In this document: in pieces, positions 45,370 through 54,106 of the stretch
How the letters are laid out: each line of letters begins with the position of its first letter
How positions within the stretch are numbered: the stretch's first letter is position 1
Assembly (NCBI RefSeq): GCF_000740675.1
Contig: NZ_JPXI01000035.1
Location: 1 to 64,000 of the forward strand
Length of the DNA stretch: 64,000 nucleotides
Direction: 5' to 3'
DNA from: Massilia sp. BSC265
GTDB lineage: Bacteria; Pseudomonadota; Gammaproteobacteria; Burkholderiales; Burkholderiaceae_D
Program-made: the position numbers and the translations under genes
Notes under the pieces: generated by a model
Seen by the model: the letters and a program-made list of their open reading frames with translations, nothing else
What the model was told of the DNA's origin: nothing
Database searches by the model: none

Positions 45370-46908
45370 ATGCACATCGACGACCTGATCACCGCTGCGC
45401 CGCTCGAGCGCACCGCCGCCACACCACTGTTCCGCCAGCTCTATGCACGGCTGAAGGACGCCATCCTGCACGGACGCCTGGCGCCCGGTACGCGCCTGCC
45501 GGCCACGCGCGCGCTGGCGCAACAACTGAAGGTGTCGCGCCAGACCGTGCTGGCCGCCTACATGCAGTTGACCGCCGAAGGCTACCTGCGCGGCGGGGTG
45601 GGGCAGGGCACCTTCGTGGACGCCAGCCTGCCTTCAGCGCGCCCGACGCAGCGTCCGGGGGCGAACCCGGGCGCCATCGTGCCCGGCGCGCCGGATACGC
45701 AAGTTGGGCCACGGCCGCTGCCGCCACGCGGACTGGCAATGGCGTCGAGCATGGCGCGGGTACGTCACCACTCTGGTACCTTGCGGGCGTTCAGGCCGAG
45801 CATGCCGGGCCTGGACCTGTTTCCCTTCGAGGTCTGGCGCAAGCTGGAAGCGCACCACTGGCGCCGTCGCGAGCTGCCGCTGGGCTACGGCGCCGCCGCC
45901 GGCCACAGGCCGCTGCGCGAGCTGCTGTGCGCTTACCTGAATGCCTCGCGCGGGGTACGCTGCACGCCCGAGCAGATCATCGTCACCACCGGATCGCAGC
46001 AGGCCCTCTACCTGCTGGCGCAGCTGCTGCTGGCGCCGGGCGAAGGCGTGTGGCTGGAGTCGCCGGGCTACCAGGGCGCGGCCGCGCCCTTCATGGTGGC
46101 TGGTGCGCGCATGTGCCTGGTGCCGGTCGATGCCGAAGGCATGGACGTCGCTTATGCGGCCACGCACTATCCGGACGCCGCGATGGTTTTCGCTACCCCT
46201 TCGCACCAGCTGCCCCTGGGCGTGACCATGAGCCTGGGCAGGCGCCTCGCGCTGCTGCGCTGGGCCGAGGCGAACCGCGCCTGGATCGTCGAAGACGACT
46301 ATGACAGCGAATACCGCTACACCGGCCCGCCGCTCGCTTCGCTGCAGAGCCTCGACCGCGCAGGCTGCGTGATCTACGTCGGCACCCTGTCCAAGGTGCT
46401 GTTCCCTGGCCTGCGCCTGGGCTATGTGGTAGCACCGCCGGCCTTGGTCGAACCCTTGACGCAGGCGAAAGCGGTGGTCGACCGTCACAGCCCGGTGATG
46501 CCGCAGGCGGTGCTGGCCGACTTCATCCGGCAGGGCCATTTTGCCCGCCACATCCGGCGCACCCGCGATGCCTATGCCGAGCGCCGCGGCGCGATGCTGG
46601 GGGCGCTGAAAAGCCGCCTGGGTGGCATGCTGGCCTGCGGCCCAGCGGATACCGGCCTGGACGTCTGCGTCCGCATCACGGGGCCCCTGGGCGAAGCGGA
46701 CGCCGTGGCGCGTGCCATGGCTGCCGGCGTTGACCTGCGCCCGTTGTCCTACTACGTCCACCCGGAGGCCGGCCCGGCATGTGCGGCGCCGCCCGGGATG
46801 CTGCTGGGCTTTTCGGCGTTTACGCCGGTAGAGATCCGGGCGGGAATGGCTTGTTTGGAACAGGTCCTGACGCCCGAAACTGGATTGAGAGGAGCAAGCC
46901 CGAGATAG
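45370..46908 (+). CDS. MocR-type regulator: GntR helix-turn-helix fused to aminotransferase
   Basis: Protein of 512 residues. Residues 15-80 are a GntR winged helix (LKDAILHGRLAPGTRLPATR; LKVSRQTVLAAYMQLTAEGY). The rest is a class I PLP-dependent aminotransferase domain, with the PLP lysine in YVGTLSKVLFPGLRLGYVV (about residue 345) and IVEDDYDSEYRY carrying the ring-contacting Asp. Such regulators sense pyridoxal phosphate with or without an amino ligand. The divergent PaiB gene encodes a PNPOx-fold protein, in keeping with vitamin B6-linked control. The target is inferred from position. Confidence 0.93.
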   Translation: MHIDDLITAAPLERTAATPLFRQLYARLKDAILHGRLAPGTRLPATRALAQQLKVSRQTVLAAYMQLTAEGYLRGGVGQGTFVDASLPSARPTQRPGANPGAIVPGAPDTQVGPRPLPPRGLAMASSMARVRHHSGTLRAFRPSMPGLDLFPFEVWRKLEAHHWRRRELPLGYGAAAGHRPLRELLCAYLNASRGVRCTPEQIIVTTGSQQALYLLAQLLLAPGEGVWLESPGYQGAAAPFMVAGARMCLVPVDAEGMDVAYAATHYPDAAMVFATPSHQLPLGVTMSLGRRLALLRWAEANRAWIVEDDYDSEYRYTGPPLASLQSLDRAGCVIYVGTLSKVLFPGLRLGYVVAPPALVEPLTQAKAVVDRHSPVMPQAVLADFIRQGHFARHIRRTRDAYAERRGAMLGALKSRLGGMLACGPADTGLDVCVRITGPLGEADAVARAMAAGVDLRPLSYYVHPEAGPACAAPPGMLLGFSAFTPVEIRAGMACLEQVLTPETGLRGASPR

Positions 46909-47110
46909 GCGAACCTTAGCATGTGTAATGTGGTGAATTAAGAACTGGTTAAGGGGCTGCCTGTAGCCTTTTGGTCCTCAGCTGTTGTCTTGCTGCCTAG
47001 AACATGTAAAGATGGGGCGGGCATACATACACAGTGTTGAATCACCGACGGGAGCGGCATGGCTTGGTCATGCTTGATGACTTCCGGCAGATACTTCAGA
47101 ATCCCGGCTT

Positions 47111-48166
47111 ATGCATCCTCCTCTGTCACGCATTCTCATCTGCCGCACCGATAACATCGGCGACGTCGTCCTCACCCTGCCGCTGGTAGGCTTCCTGAAA
47201 CAGGCCGTCCCGGGCGTCAAGGTGGACATGGTGTGCCGTGCCTATGCCGCGCCGGTGGTTAGCTGCTGCCGGCATGTCGACCGGGTGCTGGCGCTGGAAG
47301 AATTGGACGTCGACCGCCTGTTCCGGGACGAGGAATACGACACCGTCATCTTTGCATTCCCGCACCGGGCGATCGGCCGTGCGGCGCGCCGCGCCCACGT
47401 GCCGAACCGGGTAGGAAGCAGCCACCGCCTGCACCACTGGATCAGCTGCAACCGCCTCGCGCACTTCAGCCGGGCGCGTTCCACGCTGCACGAAGCCCAG
47501 CTGAACTTCGCCCTGCTCAAGCCGATCGGCATCGATCACCAGCCGACCCTGGACGAGCTCTGGCCCCTGTACGGACTGCATGCGCCGCGCGACACCCGCG
47601 CCGACCATCCTTTCGACCCATCGCGCTTCAACCTGATCCTGCACCCGAAGTCCAACGGCAATGGCCGCGAATGGCCGCTGGCGCGCTACACCGAACTGGC
47701 TGCGATGCTGCGCAGCGACCCCGACATTGCGGTCTGGATCACGGGCAGCCGGGCCGAGGGCGAACTGCTGGCGCGCGAGGCGCCTGCGCTGCTGGACAGC
47801 CCGAACGTGCGCAACCTGTGCGGCCAGGTCGACCTGAACGGCCTGGTTGCGCTGATCGGCATGGCGGACGGCCTGGTCGCAAGCGGCACCGGCCCGCTGC
47901 ACGTGGCGGCGGCGCTGGGACGACCGACGCTCGGCCTGTTCCCCCCGATCAAACCGATCGACATTGCCCGCTGGGGCGCGCTTGGCCAGCAGGCCGTGTC
48001 GCTCTGCGGCGAGCAGGCCTGCGGCAACTGCACCGACGCCTCGCACTGCCGCTGCATGGACGCAATCAGCGCGCACCAGGTGGCGCAGGTGATCGCAGGC
48101 TGGCGCAGGACGCAGCAGCAGAATCAGCAGCAGCGCAGCGAGCGCCAGGAGGAAGCGGCAGCGTGA
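47111..48166 (+). CDS. Glycosyltransferase family 9 (heptosyltransferase-like)
   Basis: Protein of 351 residues. The N-terminal ILICRTDNIGDVVLTLPLVG and the donor-binding region FNLILHPKSNGNGREWPLAR, followed by LVASGTGPLHVAAALGRPTL, are GT9 hallmarks. GT9 enzymes add heptose or related sugars to the lipopolysaccharide core. The C-terminus is Gln/Glu-rich (RRTQQQNQQQRSERQEEA). It overlaps the next glycosyltransferase gene by four bases. Confidence 0.9.
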   Translation: MHPPLSRILICRTDNIGDVVLTLPLVGFLKQAVPGVKVDMVCRAYAAPVVSCCRHVDRVLALEELDVDRLFRDEEYDTVIFAFPHRAIGRAARRAHVPNRVGSSHRLHHWISCNRLAHFSRARSTLHEAQLNFALLKPIGIDHQPTLDELWPLYGLHAPRDTRADHPFDPSRFNLILHPKSNGNGREWPLARYTELAAMLRSDPDIAVWITGSRAEGELLAREAPALLDSPNVRNLCGQVDLNGLVALIGMADGLVASGTGPLHVAAALGRPTLGLFPPIKPIDIARWGALGQQAVSLCGEQACGNCTDASHCRCMDAISAHQVAQVIAGWRRTQQQNQQQRSERQEEAAA

Positions 48167-49218
48167 CGCCGAAGCTGTTGATCACCCTCGACTCCATGCG
48201 TTTCGAGAACACAGGCCTGCACACCTTCGGCCACAGCCTGACGAGCGAGCTGGCCAGGCAGGGACAAGGCAAGGTCGAGCTGAGCGCCTACACCTATCCG
48301 CAGCAAGACGGCTTCCTGGGCGAGGGGGCATCCTATGTGCTCCATCGCAGCTACCACCGCTGGCACTTCCCCCGCAAGCGGGAGTACGACGTGGTCCATT
48401 TCGCCGACCAGTACTGCCGCTTCGGCCCGGAACGCGTGCGCGCCAAAACAGTGATGACGGTCCACGACCTCAACCAGGTGTACGAACGGCAGCCGGGCAG
48501 CGCGAAATACCACCGCTATCTGCGGCGCATGAGCCGCAAGATCAAGGGCGCCGACCGCATTGTGGCGATTTCGGAATTCGTCAAGGGCGACATCCTGCGC
48601 TTCTTTCCTGAGGCCGAAGGCAAGATTTCGGTCATCTACAACGGCACCAATCCGGGCCATGCACCCGAGGGCCACCAGCCGCGCTTTGTGCCGCAGGGCC
48701 GTTTCCTGTTTGCGGTCGGGATGGTCTGCCCGAAGAAGAATTTCCATGTGCTCGTCCCCCTGCTGCGCGCGAATGACTACACGCTCGTGGTCGCCGGCGT
48801 GGTCAAGGAACCCTACAAGGAAAAGATCATGCAGGAAGCGGCGCGCTTCGGCGTGTCCGAGCGGGTGGTGGTGACCGGGCCGGTCAGCGGGTTCGACAAG
48901 GACTGGTACTACGCGCATTGCGACGCCTTCCTGTTCCCTTCGCTTGCCGAAGGCTTCGGCCTGCCGGTGCTGGAGGCGATGCACCACGGCCGCCCGGTGT
49001 TCCTGTCGCGCTTCACCAGCTTGCCGGAAGTCGGCGGCGACGCGGCCTTTTACTTCGACAGCTTCGATCCGGACCACATGAGCGCGGTCCTGAAAGACGG
49101 GCTGGCGCGCTTCGCCCGGGAGGAGGGCGCCCAGCGTGCCCGCAAGCATGCGAGCCGGTTCAGCTGGGAGAAGGCGGGAGCGGCCTATCTCGACCTGTAC
49201 CGCCAGGTCCTCGGCTGA
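48163..49218 (+). CDS. Glycosyltransferase, GT-B fold, family 4-like
   Basis: Protein of 351 residues starting at a GTG that overlaps the previous stop (GTGA), with GGAGG upstream. The GT4 pattern is visible: KTVMTVHDLNQVYE, IVAISEFVKGDILRFFPEAE, FAVGMVCPKKNFHVLVPLLR and the E-x7-E region FPSLAEGFGLPVLEAMHHGR. With the GT9 gene it likely builds part of the lipopolysaccharide core or another surface glycan. Acceptor and donor are unknown. Confidence 0.9.
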   Translation: MTPKLLITLDSMRFENTGLHTFGHSLTSELARQGQGKVELSAYTYPQQDGFLGEGASYVLHRSYHRWHFPRKREYDVVHFADQYCRFGPERVRAKTVMTVHDLNQVYERQPGSAKYHRYLRRMSRKIKGADRIVAISEFVKGDILRFFPEAEGKISVIYNGTNPGHAPEGHQPRFVPQGRFLFAVGMVCPKKNFHVLVPLLRANDYTLVVAGVVKEPYKEKIMQEAARFGVSERVVVTGPVSGFDKDWYYAHCDAFLFPSLAEGFGLPVLEAMHHGRPVFLSRFTSLPEVGGDAAFYFDSFDPDHMSAVLKDGLARFAREEGAQRARKHASRFSWEKAGAAYLDLYRQVLG

Positions 49219-49242
49219 GCCCACCGGGTTTATACTGCGGGG

Positions 49243-49806
49243 ATGAACCAGACCCGCTGCTCCTGGGCCAACATGGCCAATCCGCGCTACATCGCCTATC
49301 ACGACCACGAGTGGGGCGTGCCCTGCCACGACGAGACCACGCTGTTCGAGATGCTGAACCTCGAAGGCGCGCAGGCCGGCCTGTCGTGGGAGACCATCCT
49401 GAACAAGCGCGACAACTACCGCGCCGCCTTCGACAACTGGGACGCGCACAGAATCGCAGCCTACGACGACGCCAAGGTAGCCGAGCTGCTGGCCAATCCG
49501 GGTATCGTGCGCAACCGCCTGAAGGTGGCGGCCGCGATCGGCAACGCCAAGGCTTACCTGGCGATGCGCGAACAGGGATTGACGCTGGACGCCTACCTGT
49601 GGGGCTGGGTCGACGGCAAGCCGGTCGTCAACGACTGGCCGGACGGTTCGCGCCCCGCCAAGACCGCGCTCTCGGACCGTATCTCGAAAGACCTGTCGAA
49701 GCGGGGCTTCAAGTTCGTCGGCTCGACCATCATCTACGCCTACCTGCAAGGCATCGGCGTGGTGAACGACCACGACAAGGCCTGCTTCTGTTTCGCGGGG
49801 GCTTGA
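49243..49806 (+). CDS. tag: DNA-3-methyladenine glycosylase I
   Basis: Base-excision repair enzyme of 187 residues. Landmarks are RCSWANMANPRYIAYHDHEW with the zinc-ligand Cys and His, GAQAGLSWETILNKRDNYR with the catalytic Glu, and a C-terminal VVNDHDKACFCF with the remaining His/Cys zinc ligands. Length is standard. One base separates it from the next gene. Confidence 0.96.
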   Translation: MNQTRCSWANMANPRYIAYHDHEWGVPCHDETTLFEMLNLEGAQAGLSWETILNKRDNYRAAFDNWDAHRIAAYDDAKVAELLANPGIVRNRLKVAAAIGNAKAYLAMREQGLTLDAYLWGWVDGKPVVNDWPDGSRPAKTALSDRISKDLSKRGFKFVGSTIIYAYLQGIGVVNDHDKACFCFAGA

Positions 49807-49807
49807 G

Positions 49808-51460
49808 GTGGATATGCGCGCACACTGGCGCGGCCGCGACCGCTACACCGTGTTCGACTCGCGCTACGGCGATGGCGGCCGGGTGCGCGCCCTGCAGGAC
49901 GCCTGGCGCGCGGATCCCGAGCGCCCCGCACGGCTGCACATCGTCGCGCTTGCCGATGGCATGCTGCCGGGCTTCCACCGCATTCCCCAGGACGACCCAC
50001 GCCTGACGCTGACGCTGCTAGCGGCGCCATCGGATGCGGCGCTGGCGCAGCTGGGCGCGCAGCCGGATTATATTTACCTGCACGGCATCGCCGGCGCCGC
50101 TTTCGTGCGGCCGCTGGCACGCATCGCAGGGAGTGGCGCGCGCCTGCATGCCGACGCACTGAGTGACGAACAGCGTGCGGCGCTACAGGCGCAGGGCTTC
50201 GTCTTCGACGATGAGGGCAGCAGCGCGCTCTTTGCGAGCCGCAAGCCGCGCCTGCCGGTGCCGCAGGTAGCGCCGGCAGCGCAGAAGCGGGTCCTGGTCA
50301 TCGGGGCGGGGCTGGCCGGCTCCGCTGCCTGCGCCAGCCTGTGCGCGCGCGGCTGGCAGGTGACACTGGTCGAACGTCATCCGGCGCCGAGCATGGAAGC
50401 CTCGGGCAACTTGGCCGGCATTTTCATGCCGCTGCTCTCGCGCGACGACAACATCCCGACCCGCCTGACCCGCGCCGCCTACCTGTATGCGCTGCGCGCC
50501 TGGCGCCAGCTGGGCGGCATCGGCAACGCCATCGAGGGGCAGGCGTGCGGCGTGCTGCAATTGGCGCGCGATGCAGGCCACGCCGAGGTCTCGCGCGCCA
50601 TCGCGCGCGCAGCGCATTACCCGCCGGACTTCGCACGCTGGCTGGAGCGTGCCGAAGCCGAAGCGCTGCTCGGGCTTCCCGTACCGGATGGCGGCTGGCT
50701 GTTCCCGCAGGGAGGCTGGGCGCGTCCCGGCAGTGTGTGCGAGGCGATGCTGCAGTCCTGCGGCAACCGGCTGGAGCGCCGCTTCGGCGCCGGTACCATC
50801 GCCTTGGAGCACGATGGGGACGAATGGCTGGCGCGCGCTGAAGACGGCAGGGTGGTCGCGCAGGCGCCGACCGTGGTGCTGGCCAACGGCGCGGGTGCGC
50901 GCAGCCTGGCGCAATCGCGGGAACTGCCGCTGGCGGCCCTGCGCGGACAGGTCAGCCACCTGGCAAGCGGCAGCCTGCCCGCCTTGCCGCTGGTGCTGTG
51001 CCGCGAAGCCTACCTGACCCCGGCGGCCGGCGGCATCACCTGCGCCGGCGCCACCTATGACCTCGACGCCGATCCGCAACTGCGCCTGTCGAGCCACGAA
51101 GAGAACATCGAACGCCTGCGCGGCCTCGTGTCCGACCCGGCCGCCGCCGAAGGAGCGCCGTTGGCGGGCCGTGTGGGCTTCCGCTGCGTGGCCCCGGACC
51201 GCCTGCCGCTGGTCGGCCGCCTGCCGGACTTCGCTGCCGCCGGCAGTACCGAGCGGCTGCGCGACGTGCCGCGCCATCCCGGCCTGCATGCGCTGCTCGG
51301 CTATGCGTCACGGGGCCTGATCTGGGCGCCCCTGGGCGCGGAACTGCTGGCCGCGCAGCTCGAAGGCGAACCGCTGCCGCTGGAAACAAACCTGGTCGAT
51401 GCGCTCGATCCGGCGCGCTTCGTGCTGCGTGCACGCAGGATGCCACGCGGTCCGTCGTAG
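49808..51460 (+). CDS. mnmC: MnmC: FAD-dependent cmnm5s2U34 tRNA oxidoreductase with a degenerate methyltransferase half
   Basis: Protein of 550 residues; complete MnmC has about 660. The C-terminal two thirds are an intact FAD oxidase domain with the Rossmann motif VLVIGAGLAGSAACASLCAR (about residues 160-180), SGNLAGIFMPLLSRDDN and GYASRGLIWAPLGAELLAAQ, which converts cmnm5s2U to nm5s2U at the tRNA wobble base. The N-terminal 150 residues align with the MnmD methyltransferase but have lost its SAM-binding Glu-x-Gly-x-Gly loop: VFDSRYGDGGRVRALQDAWR stands where an ETGFGLGLNFL-type motif is expected. The second reaction must therefore be done by another protein or not at all. Confidence 0.85.
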   Translation: MDMRAHWRGRDRYTVFDSRYGDGGRVRALQDAWRADPERPARLHIVALADGMLPGFHRIPQDDPRLTLTLLAAPSDAALAQLGAQPDYIYLHGIAGAAFVRPLARIAGSGARLHADALSDEQRAALQAQGFVFDDEGSSALFASRKPRLPVPQVAPAAQKRVLVIGAGLAGSAACASLCARGWQVTLVERHPAPSMEASGNLAGIFMPLLSRDDNIPTRLTRAAYLYALRAWRQLGGIGNAIEGQACGVLQLARDAGHAEVSRAIARAAHYPPDFARWLERAEAEALLGLPVPDGGWLFPQGGWARPGSVCEAMLQSCGNRLERRFGAGTIALEHDGDEWLARAEDGRVVAQAPTVVLANGAGARSLAQSRELPLAALRGQVSHLASGSLPALPLVLCREAYLTPAAGGITCAGATYDLDADPQLRLSSHEENIERLRGLVSDPAAAEGAPLAGRVGFRCVAPDRLPLVGRLPDFAAAGSTERLRDVPRHPGLHALLGYASRGLIWAPLGAELLAAQLEGEPLPLETNLVDALDPARFVLRARRMPRGPS

Positions 51461-51606
51461 GGGGTGATCTAGTCCGGTGGACTAGATCACGGTCCAGTGG
51501 GCCAGATCGCGCTCAGCCGGCCGCGCGTTCAACCAGCAGGTGAATGGACGATGCGTCTGTTCTTGCCCGAGTTGAACGCGCATTCGGCACAGCCGAACAC
51601 CCTACG
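51456..51606. repeat. Intergenic repeat (copy 3, diverged) with a 12-bp hairpin
   Basis: The left end CGTAGGG includes the mnmC stop codon; the right end is GTTGAACGCG...ACACCCTACG, matching copy 1 (GGTTGAACGCG...CCACCCTACG). At 51464-51490, GTGATCTAGTCC and GGACTAGATCAC form a perfect 12-bp stem with a 3-base loop. No gene lies between mnmC and the kinase gene. Confidence 0.6.
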
Positions 51607-51662
51607 TGTTGCGTTAGTGCAATAAGTTACATTCCGCCAGAAAGTGTCAGATCGCCCGGCGG

Positions 51663-51668
51663 TATAAT
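51663..51668 (+). promoter_or_regulatory. -10 box of the small kinase gene
   Basis: A perfect TATAAT lies 41 bases before the ATG at 51710. No clear -35 hexamer is present. Confidence 0.45.
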
Positions 51669-51709
51669 TGACTTACGGTAACTTTTTCGGCCGCAATCCA
51701 GCCAATCCG

Positions 51710-52411
51710 ATGGAAGACCCACATTCGCCCCTGTCCATGTTTCTCGCGTCGACTGCGCACGACATGAAGAATTCGATCAGCGTCCTGTCCGGCACGCTCG
51801 AACGCCTGCTCGACGACGCCACCCCTGGGACCGAGAAGGCCTATCCGCAGATGGCGCAAATGCTGTACCAGACGCGCCGCCTGAACGACAACCTGATGCA
51901 GTTGCTGGCGCTGTACAAGCAGGTCGGCACGCCCGAGTATCCGTTCGACGTGCAGCCGCTCGAAGTCGGCCAGCTGGCCGAGCAGGTGGTCGCCCTCGAA
52001 CGCGTGCTGCTGGAATCGCGCGGCATCGCGTTCGAGCTCGACATCGATCCCGAGCTGGTCTGGCACTTCGACGAAGACCTGATCGTCGGCGTGGTCTCGC
52101 ATGCCGTCAACAATGCCGTGCACTACACGCGCGACCGCATCCTGCTTGCTGCGCGCGAGCGCGATGGCTGGCTCGAGATCCGCGTCGAAGACAATGGCGC
52201 GGGCTTTCCGGCCGCGCTGCTGGCGGCGGGCAGTGCGGCGATGAACGGCCTGGCGTCCGGCGTCAACTTCCTGACCAACAGCGCCGGCCTCGGCCTGCAC
52301 TTCTCGCGCGAGGTCGCGCGCATGCACCGCCACCGCGGGCGCAGCGGCGCCGTGCGCCTTGAAAACGGCGGCCGGCTGGGCGGCGGCTGCTTCATCCTGA
52401 CCCTGCCATGA
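51710..52411 (+). CDS. Small soluble sensor histidine kinase
   Basis: Protein of 233 residues with only a dimerisation/phosphotransfer helix pair and an ATPase domain. The histidine box is FLASTAHDMKNSISVLSGTL (His near residue 17). ATPase boxes are VVSHAVNNAVHYTRDRILLA (N box), VEDNGAGFP (G1) and SAGLGLHFSREVA (G2). There is no sensor, membrane helix or receiver. Its stop overlaps the next start (ATGA), so the partner is almost certainly the response regulator downstream. Signal input must come from another protein. Confidence 0.85.
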   Translation: MEDPHSPLSMFLASTAHDMKNSISVLSGTLERLLDDATPGTEKAYPQMAQMLYQTRRLNDNLMQLLALYKQVGTPEYPFDVQPLEVGQLAEQVVALERVLLESRGIAFELDIDPELVWHFDEDLIVGVVSHAVNNAVHYTRDRILLAARERDGWLEIRVEDNGAGFPAALLAAGSAAMNGLASGVNFLTNSAGLGLHFSREVARMHRHRGRSGAVRLENGGRLGGGCFILTLP

Positions 52412-54105
52412 GCGCCGTCGTCAGCTCCCTGGTCACGCCGGTCTCGGACCAGGTGGACTGGGCCTCCAAGACCTACCTCGTGGTCGACGACTTCATCGGC
52501 GTGCGCCAGCTGCTGCGCGAAGCCCTGCGCAGCCTGGGCGCGCGCAACATCGATCAGGCGTCGAGCGGCGGCGAGGCCATGGGCCTGCTCAACAAGACAC
52601 GCTACGATGTGGTGCTGTGCGACTTCAACCTCGGCGAGGGCAAGAACGGCCAGCAGGTGCTGGAAGAGGCGCGCATGCGCAACTTGCTGCTGCCCTCGAG
52701 CGTGTTCCTGATGGTGTCGGCCGAGAAGAGCGTCGAGTCGGTGATGGGTGCGGCCGAGCACCAGCCGGATGCTTACCTCGTCAAGCCGATCACGGAAGGC
52801 GTGCTCCTGAGCCGCCTGAACCGCGTCTGGCGCAAGAAGCAGGTGTTCGGCCTGATCGACCAGGCCTATGCCGAGAAGGACTACCTGCGCGCCGCGCGCC
52901 TGTGCGACGAGCAGATTGCCGTGAACAAGCCGCACGAGATCGACCTGCTGCGCATGAAGGCGCGCTTGATGGAGAAGAGCGGCGAGCCGGCCAAGGCGCG
53001 CGAAACCTACGAGCGCGTGCTGGCGCAGCGCGAGTACCAGTGGGCGCGTTCCGGGCTGGCCAAGATCCGCATGGCCGACGGCGACTTCGAGCAGGCGCGC
53101 CAGATGTTCCAGACCGTGATCGCCGAGAACCGCTACTACATCGACGCCTACGACCAGCTGGCGCTGGCCTGGCAGAAGATGGGCAAGCACGAGGAAGCCC
53201 TGAACGTGCTGGAGCGTGCGGCCAAGCTGTCGCCGAATTCCGTGCCGCGCCAGCGCAACCTCGGGCAGGCCAGCCTGAAGCTGGGGAACGTCGGCATGGC
53301 CGAGAGGGCCTTCCGCAAGTGCATCGCGATCGGCGAGTATTCGATCCGCAAGACGCCGGATGCCTACCTCGGGTTGGCGCGCGTGTGCGGCCTGAAGAAC
53401 GATCCCAAGGAAGCGCTGCAATTGCTGATCGCGGCGCAGCGCGAGTTCGGCGCCGACCATCCGGACATGGAACTGCGCACCAAGATCACCGAAGGCCTGG
53501 TGTACCACGAGAGCGGCGACTACCGCCGCGCGCGCAAGGCCGGCGACGAGCTGGAAGCGTTGCTGCAGGCGACAACCGAACGTCCCGACGTGCCGACCTG
53601 CCTCGAGATGGCGACCCTGCTGTTCGCAGTGGGCGTCAAGGAAGCGCCGGTCGACCTGCTGTGCTACGTCATCCGCAACAACCACGACAATACCTTCCTG
53701 CAGGACGAGGTGCAGCAGATCTTCGAGAAGGCGCGCATGGGCGAGGAGGGCGAAAAGCTGATCCGCGGCGCGCGCAAGGAAGCGATCGACCTGATGAACC
53801 AGGGCGTGCTGCTCTGGAAGACCGACAAGCTGGCCGAGGCGGTCGAGTGGATGCGCAATGCCCGCGCGGCGCTGCCGCACAACGTGCGCATCCTGTTCAA
53901 CTCGGCGCAGATCCTGATCTCGCACATGCAGCAGCGCGGCTACAGCGCCGAGTTGATGGAAGAGGCGCAGGACGTGCTGGCGCATGTGGACCGGCTGCAG
54001 CCGGGGCAGCAGCGCTTTGCGCAGCTGATGGAGCAGTTGATGGGGTTGGTTCCAAAGGCGGAGGAGGAGCCTGCAAAGGAGGCGGCCGGCGAAGCCGCCG
54101 CTTGA
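52408..54105 (+). CDS. Response regulator with TPR output domain
   Basis: Protein of 565 residues. The receiver domain covers residues 10-150: phosphoacceptor Asp in YDVVLCDFNLGEGKNG, Ser in FLMVSAEKSVESVMG and Lys in DAYLVKPITEGVL. The remaining 400 residues are helical repeats of the TPR type (AYDQLALAWQKMGKHEEALN; NLGQASLKLGNVGMAERAFR). There is no DNA-binding or enzymatic output, so it probably works through protein contacts. It is coupled to the small kinase by a four-base overlap. Confidence 0.9.
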   Translation: MSAVVSSLVTPVSDQVDWASKTYLVVDDFIGVRQLLREALRSLGARNIDQASSGGEAMGLLNKTRYDVVLCDFNLGEGKNGQQVLEEARMRNLLLPSSVFLMVSAEKSVESVMGAAEHQPDAYLVKPITEGVLLSRLNRVWRKKQVFGLIDQAYAEKDYLRAARLCDEQIAVNKPHEIDLLRMKARLMEKSGEPAKARETYERVLAQREYQWARSGLAKIRMADGDFEQARQMFQTVIAENRYYIDAYDQLALAWQKMGKHEEALNVLERAAKLSPNSVPRQRNLGQASLKLGNVGMAERAFRKCIAIGEYSIRKTPDAYLGLARVCGLKNDPKEALQLLIAAQREFGADHPDMELRTKITEGLVYHESGDYRRARKAGDELEALLQATTERPDVPTCLEMATLLFAVGVKEAPVDLLCYVIRNNHDNTFLQDEVQQIFEKARMGEEGEKLIRGARKEAIDLMNQGVLLWKTDKLAEAVEWMRNARAALPHNVRILFNSAQILISHMQQRGYSAELMEEAQDVLAHVDRLQPGQQRFAQLMEQLMGLVPKAEEEPAKEAAGEAAA

Positions 54106-54106
54106 G

